A DNA stretch of 21,058 bases from CAYYGL01 sp964471235. GTDB lineage: Bacteria; Calditrichota; Calditrichia; RBG-13-44-9; J075. Positions 15,709 to 21,058 of this stretch are shown piece after piece. The translations under genes were made by a program, and so were the position numbers. The stretch lies in assembly GCA_964471235.1 (NCBI GenBank), contig CAYYGL010000082.1:1-21058 (forward strand), read 5' to 3'. The first letter of the stretch is position 1, and each line of letters opens with the position of its first letter. The notes beneath the pieces were generated by a model. It worked only from the letters and a program-made list of their open reading frames with translations, was not told the origin of the DNA and did not search any database.

Positions 15709-16638
15709 TCACTGCGATTGGGAACGGTGGAGTTTGAGAATCCAGCAGCGTGTGTTGGAGAGGGCATATAAGCGGCGGGTGCCATCCTCCTTGTGAAACC
15801 ACAGCGCCACGTCCACCACCCCTTTTGCCGGAGACGGCAGGGTTAGAACGGATTGGAATTTCAAATTCTCGGAAAAGACAAAAATTGCATTGGCAGATGG
15901 ATCGGCAACATACAGGCGGCGGTCTTCCCCCCAGTGCAACCCGGTCGGCTGTATCATCTTCGGGTGTTGTAAGATGGTGATGTAATTACCCAGGTAATCG
16001 AAGACCACCACCCCGTGCTGTGCCGGGTCTGATACAAACACATGCTTGCTGTCCTGGATTGCCATCTGCACCGGGTCCAATAATTGACCAAAGGTTTCAT
16101 GAATCCCGCCAAACGTTTCGGTCGGTTGAGAGAAGCGGCTGAATTTGATAATTTTTTTCTCACCGTCTTCCAGCAGGAACAGGTCGTATTGAGAGGACAC
16201 CGCCACACTGAGCACCCGGTCGAATTGATAGGGTTCGGGGTATTGGGAGTTTAAGTTGTTGAGGAAATTCAAATTCTTATCGTAGCGAACCACCCGGTTG
16301 TTGTTGAAATCCGCAATAAATACATCGAGAGTGGTATGAGCAAATACATCCCGGGGATCATCGAATTGCTCGGCAGCATTGCCGAAACCGCCGATTTCCT
16401 TTACAAAATCCCCGGCAGCGGTGTATTTTAACAGGCGGTGTCTTCCCCGATCGATGATGTAGAGATTTCCGGCAAAATCAATATCAATTGCCGCCGCTTT
16501 CTCAAATCCCGGAACATTTCGGCCGGGTCTGGGAAAGCTGTCAATAAGGGTTACCTGCCATCCTTCTGCCAGATGGGGCGCAGTTAGCCATAACAAAAGA
16601 ATGGCAATTCGAGGGAGAATGTTCATACCCGGTTTCAT
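15709..16638 (-). CDS. Exported NHL-repeat (six-bladed) beta-propeller protein
   Basis: An exported protein of about 309 residues. The signal peptide is MKPGMNILPRIAILLLWLTA..., with cleavage near HLAEG. The remainder is a string of NHL-type blades: 'AAAIDIDFAGNLYIIDRGRHRLLKYTAAGDFV', 'PRDVFAHTTLDVFIADFNNNRVVRYDKNLNFL', 'VAVSSQYDLFLLEDGEKKIIKF', 'PVQMAIQDSKHVFVSDPAQHGVVVFDYLGNYI' and 'PTGLHWGEDRRLYVADPSANAIFVFSENLKF'. It has no lipobox and no C-terminal sorting domain, so it is probably periplasmic. A TTG start at 16674 preceded by AAGGACAGG is possible, but it would put 12 extra residues before the signal peptide. The gene lies 51 bases after the LiaF-like gene, in the same direction. Confidence 0.8.
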   Translation of the reverse strand: MKPGMNILPRIAILLLWLTAPHLAEGWQVTLIDSFPRPGRNVPGFEKAAAIDIDFAGNLYIIDRGRHRLLKYTAAGDFVKEIGGFGNAAEQFDDPRDVFAHTTLDVFIADFNNNRVVRYDKNLNFLNNLNSQYPEPYQFDRVLSVAVSSQYDLFLLEDGEKKIIKFSRFSQPTETFGGIHETFGQLLDPVQMAIQDSKHVFVSDPAQHGVVVFDYLGNYITILQHPKMIQPTGLHWGEDRRLYVADPSANAIFVFSENLKFQSVLTLPSPAKGVVDVALWFHKEDGTRRLYALSNTRCWILKLHRSQSQ

Positions 16639-16689
16639 CAAAACGGATTCCCGATGTGTCGGTACTGAGTTCAAATATACCTGTCCTTA

Positions 16690-17409
16690 TCAGGCGTCTT
16701 TAATTTCCAGTCCGCCAAATATAACGACACCGCTGATAATTAAGCTACCGGAAGTTTCTTCCGGCGGGGCAATTTTTTTACGTGAATCGGAGAAGCCCCC
16801 GAAAATCGGCAAGCCTTTTAAAACGATATTCCAATCCGGCGGTGCATAAATTTCCACACCGCCGAACATGGCAAAAATATCCAGCGTGTGCTTGCCGGGC
16901 GCCAGCCGGGAGCTTCCGAAATGGAGATGCGTCCCCCCAAATAATGCCGTTACGTTTCCCCCTTCAAATTGATCGGTGCTGATATGCATTTCCCTGCCGC
17001 CAAACAACGCCACGGCATCCACCCGGTTTTCCGTTAAGCCGGTACCGGCCGGCGCCTCACCTTCCACGCTTACGCCATCCGTTCTCCTCTGGTTCAAAAT
17101 AATTCGAATGCCAATGATGATCAGGATAACCGGCCAGAATTGGAGCACATCACTGAAGTCAATGAAATCCAGGATCATCAATTGCAACAATACCCCGATA
17201 ATAATCAAGACGCTGGCGGAATAGATATCCTTAAAATTGGAATGCAGGAGTTTGCTGATGCCAATGGCAATTAAGATCAGGGGCCAGTATTCCCAAAAAT
17301 CCCCGATATAGAAAATGTCGAAATTCTGCAGCAGAAATAACACCCCCACCGCAATCAAGACGATGCTGATCCAAACATTGGCACTTTTTCCGGAATTCGT
17401 CTTCCTCAT
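16690..17409 (-). CDS. LiaF-like membrane protein (DUF5668 plus LiaF C-terminal domain)
   Basis: A 239-residue protein. The N-terminal half has four membrane segments in two repeats, each with the DUF5668/LiaI-type pattern ('ISIVLIAVGVLFLLQNFDIF', 'WPLILIAIGISKLL', 'ASVLIIIGVLLQLMIL', 'FWPVILIIIGIRIIL'). After a linker, residues about 130-239 are a LiaF C-terminal-type beta-solenoid with repeated FGG turns: 'ALFGGREMHIS', 'ALFGGTHLHFG', 'AMFGGVEIYAP', 'PIFGGFSDSRKK', 'VIFGGLEIKD'. In Firmicutes LiaF restrains the cell-envelope stress sensor LiaS. In Gram-negatives the role of such proteins is unclear. ATG follows the stop of the preceding gene by one base, with AGGAG overlapping that gene's end, so translation is coupled. 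No LiaS or LiaR homologue is in the window. Confidence 0.8.
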   Translation of the reverse strand: MRKTNSGKSANVWISIVLIAVGVLFLLQNFDIFYIGDFWEYWPLILIAIGISKLLHSNFKDIYSASVLIIIGVLLQLMILDFIDFSDVLQFWPVILIIIGIRIILNQRRTDGVSVEGEAPAGTGLTENRVDAVALFGGREMHISTDQFEGGNVTALFGGTHLHFGSSRLAPGKHTLDIFAMFGGVEIYAPPDWNIVLKGLPIFGGFSDSRKKIAPPEETSGSLIISGVVIFGGLEIKDA

Positions 17410-17410
17410 T

Positions 17411-17773
17411 TTAAAGCTCCTGTGAAAATATGGATATTTTTGTCATGTTTAAAATATTTTTTATCAATGAGTTGATAATCTCCCGCAATGGCTCCGGAGA
17501 ATGCTCCCTCAGTTGTTCCATGGTGATCACCTGGGTATTAAAGAGCAGAAGCGTAATCCCTATCAATATCAAAAAAATTGTAGAAGCCATATCCCGATAC
17601 CGCGGGGTGACGATCTGGAATACCCCGATAAAAATAAAAATCACCGGCCAGTAGGTCTGGGCGAGCTGAGAGATGGAAATATCGAATTTTTGCAGGTAAT
17701 GGAAGCCCCCGGCAGATATCGTCAGCACAATTGCCCAGAATTCCGGTCGCAGATAAAATCGTTTGAGATTCAT
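17411..17773 (-). CDS. Small LiaI/DUF5668-like membrane protein
   Basis: A 120-residue membrane protein. Three to four hydrophobic segments are visible: 'FWAIVLTISAGGFHYLQKFDI', 'TYWPVIFIFIGVFQIV', 'MASTIFLILIGITLLLFNTQV', then an amphipathic C-terminal tail ('LREIINSLIKNILNMTKISIF'). The 'YWPVIFIFIGVFQI' segment repeats the motif seen twice in the LiaF-like protein directly downstream. This suggests that the two share ancestry and probably form one complex. Stop and next start are separated by a single base. No domain outside the membrane is present, so a scaffold or sensor-accessory role is inferred. No enzymatic function is suggested. Confidence 0.72.
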   Translation of the reverse strand: MNLKRFYLRPEFWAIVLTISAGGFHYLQKFDISISQLAQTYWPVIFIFIGVFQIVTPRYRDMASTIFLILIGITLLLFNTQVITMEQLREHSPEPLREIINSLIKNILNMTKISIFSQEL

Positions 17774-17872
17774 TGATGATTTCCAGATTCTTGTTACCGG
17801 GGTTTATTACGTATGGAATTGTTTAAGAGATGCGCTGAATTTGAACTTGTCTCCCTTCCATTGCCTGCCCAC

Positions 17873-19648
17873 CTAAAGCACTCGCCGCAGCCCCAACAAC
17901 GTGACATCATCCGTCTGTGGCATCCCGCCGCTAAATTCCTGAATCGCCTGCCAGATGATATCCAGTATTTGCCCGATTGGTTTGCGGCGGTGAATTAACA
18001 GCAGTTCCTGCAACGCTTCTTCTCCAAATTCCTCATCCGCTTCATTGATGGCTTCATTCACCCCATCCGTATAGCACAACAACAGGTCGCCTTTTTTCAA
18101 GGGGATGGTCTCCGTCTGGTACTGGTAGTCCGGCATGATGCCCAGAATTAACCCGCCTTTGTCTAACAGCCGGACAGTTCCCTCATCCCCGACCAAAAAC
18201 GGGATATTATGACCGGCGTTTACATACGTCAGCGTATGAGTTGACGTATCCAGAACTCCCAGGAAAAATGTAATAAACTTATCCATCCCGGTGTTGGCAT
18301 GAATTAAGTTGTTCAATTGCCCCACCACCGCGGCTAAATTCGGCTGGGAAGCGATGATAACCCGCAGCGCCGCCTGCAGATTCGCCATCAGCAGTGATGC
18401 CGGGACGCCCTTCCCGGAAACATCCCCGATGGCAAGAGCAACATGTGTGTTATCAATCCGGATCACGTCGTAATAATCGCCGCCCACCTGCTTGCTGGAG
18501 TGATTCATCCCCACAATTTCATACCCAGCTATTTCCGGGATGATGTTCGGAAGCAGATTTTTCTGGATGGTACGAGCGACGTTTAATTCTTCTTCCAATC
18601 GCTGTTTTTCCAGGGTTTCTTTAAACAGCCGGGCATTCTCCAGGGAAATCACCGCCTGACTGACCAGGGTGGTCAAAAAATCCAGATCCGCTTCTTCATA
18701 CGGCTCACCGGTTATCTTTTCCCCCAGTAAAATGTAGCCCAGAACAAGGTCCTGGTGTTCCATGGGCACCAGCACTCTTAACCGGTTTTCCGCACAGACT
18801 TGCAGGAGATGGGGATGGTTTATCTCTTTTACCAACACCGCTTTGGCGGGTGTGGAAATGTTCTGAAGATGAGAACACAGTTTTTCGGCTTTCTCCCGGG
18901 CGATTCCGCGGTTTTCGTGGACAGTCAGGGAATCCCCATCCTTAAGCAAAATGACATAGCGGATGAGCTGCATCTGCCCGCGCAGCGTTAACCCCAGCAG
19001 CTTCAGAATTTCATCAAAATTCAGGGTAGCAGAGAGACCGCGGTTGATGTCGAACAAGGTGTTCAATTCCTGAATTTTCTCATCCAGCCGGCGGTTTATC
19101 TGTTTAATCTCTTCCAATTGCAGGGCATTCTCGATGGTGGTGGCGGCTAAATTTGCCAATGAGGTCAGGAATTCGACTTCTTCATCCTTAAAATCAACCT
19201 GATTCAGCTTCTTGCTGAATAGCATCAGTCCCAGCAAGCGGTTATTGCTGACAAACGGCACACAAATTTCCAGCCCGGCTTCCCGGGCAAAACGATAGAA
19301 GGGCGTATCGGGCCCCTCATGGTTTACCATAACCGCCCTCTGAACAATGGCACACGCTTCGGGAATCTCATTTTCTGAAATTGAAAAATCGCGCAACGCA
19401 TTCGGAACCCCCTTTGCCATGACCGTTTTATACTCACTGCCGATTTTCAACAGAATCACTCCCCGGGAGATCAACAATCGCCCCATGGGAATGAACAAGA
19501 TGTTGTTCAATACCCGGTTCAGTTCCAGGGATTCGTTTAACAACTGGCTGATTTCAAACAGGGAAGACAACTCCAGGAGTCGCCGGTTTACCTCGTCAAC
19601 GGATTCCGGTTGATATTTTTCGGATAAATAATCGAATAATTCTGCCAT
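17873..19648 (-). CDS. GAF-GAF-SpoIIE (PP2C-type) phosphatase, RsbU-like
   Basis: A 591-residue regulator that dephosphorylates a phospho-STAS protein in partner-switching systems. It has two GAF sensory domains (about residues 25-178 and 195-342), a coiled linker ('LFKETLEKQRLEEELNVA') and a SpoIIE/PP2C phosphatase domain (about 355-590). The metal-binding acids are all present: 'QVGGDYYD' (Asp391), 'AIGDVSGKGVPASLLMA' (Asp409), 'CYTDGVNEA' (Asp528) and 'QTDDVTLL' (Asp580/581). No membrane segment is seen, so it is cytoplasmic. The likely substrate is the STAS protein two genes upstream. The frame is open to a TTG at 19717, 14 bases after the kinase gene stop and with a weak GGAAAAG before it. 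The first ATG (19648) was chosen although its Shine-Dalgarno sequence is poor. Confidence 0.9.
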   Translation of the reverse strand: MAELFDYLSEKYQPESVDEVNRRLLELSSLFEISQLLNESLELNRVLNNILFIPMGRLLISRGVILLKIGSEYKTVMAKGVPNALRDFSISENEIPEACAIVQRAVMVNHEGPDTPFYRFAREAGLEICVPFVSNNRLLGLMLFSKKLNQVDFKDEEVEFLTSLANLAATTIENALQLEEIKQINRRLDEKIQELNTLFDINRGLSATLNFDEILKLLGLTLRGQMQLIRYVILLKDGDSLTVHENRGIAREKAEKLCSHLQNISTPAKAVLVKEINHPHLLQVCAENRLRVLVPMEHQDLVLGYILLGEKITGEPYEEADLDFLTTLVSQAVISLENARLFKETLEKQRLEEELNVARTIQKNLLPNIIPEIAGYEIVGMNHSSKQVGGDYYDVIRIDNTHVALAIGDVSGKGVPASLLMANLQAALRVIIASQPNLAAVVGQLNNLIHANTGMDKFITFFLGVLDTSTHTLTYVNAGHNIPFLVGDEGTVRLLDKGGLILGIMPDYQYQTETIPLKKGDLLLCYTDGVNEAINEADEEFGEEALQELLLIHRRKPIGQILDIIWQAIQEFSGGMPQTDDVTLLGLRRVL

Positions 19649-19730
19649 GAGGAGTGTTTGTTGTTTCTTCCGGTTGAATGATAAATTTTGTTCTTTCTGG
19701 CTGCACGACAGTGGCAAAACTTTTCCGGCT

Positions 19731-20192
19731 TCAGGCGGATAAAATTTTCACCATTTTCACTTCGTTGCGAACGCCAGGTCGAATATGAAACGTAACTTCA
19801 TCCATTAAGGATTTGATCAGGTGAACTCCCAACCCTCCCTTTTTGCCGGATTTCAAAAACTTCTCCATATCCGGCGGTTCCAGTGCCCCGGGGTCAAAAC
19901 CATGCCCTTTATCGGCAATGGTAATCACTATGCGATCCCGCTTTTCATGCACTGTTACATTGATAATTCGCTCGATGTTCTCATTGTCATGGTAAGCATG
20001 TTTAATCACATTGGCACACGCTTCATCAACGGCTAATTCGATTTGATAGATATCATCCTCGGAAAATCCCATATTGGCGGCAATACCGGATATGAATTTT
20101 CGTACAATGTCCAGATTCTCCGAACTCGCCGGCAATTTCAACCGATAGAGATTTTTCTGCTTACTGGTGGATTTTGTTGGTTTATTTGACAT
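19731..20192 (-). CDS. Anti-sigma factor serine kinase, RsbW/SpoIIAB-like HATPase
   Basis: A 153-residue GHKL ATPase-fold kinase of the RsbW type. In the partner-switching scheme it binds a target (classically a sigma factor) and phosphorylates its STAS antagonist. The N box is 'IELAVDEACANVIKHAYHD' (residues 51-69, with Asn61). The G1 box is 'ADKGHGFDPG' (93-102), and the G2 box is 'GGLGVHLIKSLMDEV' (119-133). All ATP-binding elements look complete. An N-terminal tail of about 14 residues rich in Lys, Ser and Thr precedes the domain. It lies between the STAS gene and the phosphatase gene, as in many rsb modules. No sigma factor is encoded in the window, so its target is unknown. Confidence 0.9.
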   Translation of the reverse strand: MSNKPTKSTSKQKNLYRLKLPASSENLDIVRKFISGIAANMGFSEDDIYQIELAVDEACANVIKHAYHDNENIERIINVTVHEKRDRIVITIADKGHGFDPGALEPPDMEKFLKSGKKGGLGVHLIKSLMDEVTFHIRPGVRNEVKMVKILSA

Positions 20193-20416
20193 TCAATTAT
20201 TTCCTGTTTTTCCTTCGCCCCCTACGAAAGAGCTTCCTTTTTTCCCCTAAAGAGAAAATGCATTACGCTAATCGTCCGGAGAATAGTCCTCGCCACCTGT
20301 GCCACTTTCCTGCCCCCTCGGATGAATTATCTCCGGTGGCATCTTCCGCTCCCCGGAGAAAGGTCTATCCGCCAAACATGTCATTTCGTATCACCGATCA
20401 TTTCAAGCAACTCCGG

Positions 20417-20767
20417 TTAACCGTTTTTGAATTTTTCCACTGCCTGCTCGGAATTCTCATAAAATTCATACAAACTGGGAAAACCTAATAAATCAAATAC
20501 CTTATATACCCGTGGAGAAGTGTTGCTAATTTTAATGTCGCCCTGCTTTTCCCGGACGTCCTCGATAAATCCCATAAAAACCCCCAATCCCGCAGAACTG
20601 ATATAATTTAATTTTTCTAACGAGGTTACGATTTTATAACGCCCTTCAGCTAACAATTTACTGATCATTTCTTCAAATTCCGGGGCAGTATGGGCATCCA
20701 GGTACCCACTCAGTTTGAGTATGGTTACATCTTCAATGTCTTCTCTATTCACTTCAAAATTTGCCAT
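20417..20767 (-). CDS. STAS-domain anti-anti-sigma factor, RsbV-like
   Basis: A 116-residue single STAS domain. The pattern 'VTILKLSGYLDAHTAPEFEEMISKLLAEGRYKIV' is followed by the phosphorylation loop 'YISSAGLGVFMG', where Ser58 aligns with the serine that RsbW-type kinases phosphorylate. In the classical proteins the residue before it is Asp; here it is Ser57, a substitution common in the wider STAS family. The C-terminal helix ('DLLGFPSLYEFYENSEQAVEKF') is normal. The start is set by AAGGAGG five bases before the ATG at 20767, and the frame upstream to 20794 is rejected. It is the first gene of the partner-switching cluster, and a gap of about 224 bases without a gene separates it from the kinase. 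Confidence 0.92.
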   Translation of the reverse strand: MANFEVNREDIEDVTILKLSGYLDAHTAPEFEEMISKLLAEGRYKIVTSLEKLNYISSAGLGVFMGFIEDVREKQGDIKISNTSPRVYKVFDLLGFPSLYEFYENSEQAVEKFKNG

Positions 20768-21058
20768 CCATTCCTCCTTGGCTTTCTCAAGCACTTTTTC
20801 CCTACGGTTTCTTTGGTCAGAAGTTTACCCACTTCTCAATATAATCTCTGTCACAATTTCGTTATGGAGAATCAACCGGTCTCAAATTGTTAAAATTAGT
20901 TGTAAATCACTTAATTTATGCATTTTTGAGCACATTTTGAACATTTAGTTACAAAAAATTGATAGCAGCCAGCCCCAGCCTCCGGAACCGTGTTTGTTCA
21001 ATTTTATTTTCACGTGAGTTCGACCTATCTTGGATAGAACCCGGATGAAACAGATAAC
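20768..21058 (-). other. Upstream region of the partner-switching cluster
   Basis: This stretch contains no credible ORF and should hold the promoter for the minus-strand RsbV-like gene and perhaps for the whole cluster. It is AT-rich between about 20820 and 20960. A TATATT on the minus strand near 20839-20844 could be a -10 box, but no good -35 box lies 17 bases upstream. TCACGTGA, a perfect 8-base palindrome, occurs near 21010 and could be a protein-binding site. Nothing here can be assigned with assurance. Confidence 0.35.

Noticed and set aside
1..21058. Mobile elements, CRISPR arrays, rRNA and tRNA genes
   Set aside because: I looked for transposase or integrase motifs, regularly spaced repeats and tRNA-like clover-leaf arms and found none. 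This was reading by eye, so a tRNA scan would be the decisive test.

Overview
This window reads as a chromosomal segment from a Gram-negative bacterium of the FCB superphylum or a neighbouring lineage (Calditrichota, KSB1, Ignavibacteria or Marinimicrobia type). The main pointers are two exported proteins that end in the 'NYPNPFNPET / NFPNPFNPET' Por/FlgD-like C-terminal domain typical of those groups. A PBP1C-type murein synthase, LiaF-like membrane proteins, a lipobox-bearing PCu(A)C protein and a c-type cytochrome fit the same picture. The phylum is an inference. No rRNA, tRNA, IS element, prophage gene or CRISPR array was recognised.

Layout. Positions 1-630 hold no convincing gene; there is a cluster of inverted repeats near the left edge and a G-rich tract on the minus strand. 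Positions 631-5381 carry five minus-strand genes: an exported lamin-tail-domain protein, a pterin-4a-carbinolamine dehydratase, an exported TPR protein, a membrane-anchored M23-type peptidase homologue and a DUF423 membrane protein. A strong sigma70-like promoter (5542-5570) with an about 200-nt highly structured leader then drives a small plus-strand two-helix membrane protein (5781-6050). A minus-strand D-threonine aldolase / D-serine dehydratase family enzyme (6085-7200) starts back to back with a plus-strand pair, pbpC (PBP1C) and nnrE (NAD(P)HX epimerase). An SLC13/DASS anion symporter follows on the plus strand (10450-11949).

Positions 11977-13831 are a minus-strand respiratory copper module: diheme cytochrome c, then SCO1/SenC, then PCu(A)C copper chaperone, as expected for assembly of a CuA-type terminal oxidase encoded elsewhere.

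Positions 14269-20767 are seven minus-strand genes in a row: STAS anti-anti-sigma factor (RsbV-like), HATPase anti-sigma kinase (RsbW-like), GAF-GAF-SpoIIE phosphatase (RsbU-like), a small LiaI/DUF5668-like membrane protein, a LiaF-like membrane protein, a secreted NHL beta-propeller, and a secreted 'choice-of-anchor B' beta-propeller with a Por-type sorting domain. This joins a complete partner-switching cassette to envelope-stress-type membrane proteins and two exported propellers. It is the most system-like feature of the window.

Limits: every functional call rests on recognising motifs in the translated sequence. No homology search, structure prediction or folding calculation was run. Several start codons were moved inward from the longest possible ORF on the basis of visible Shine-Dalgarno sequences or signal peptides, as stated in each entry.
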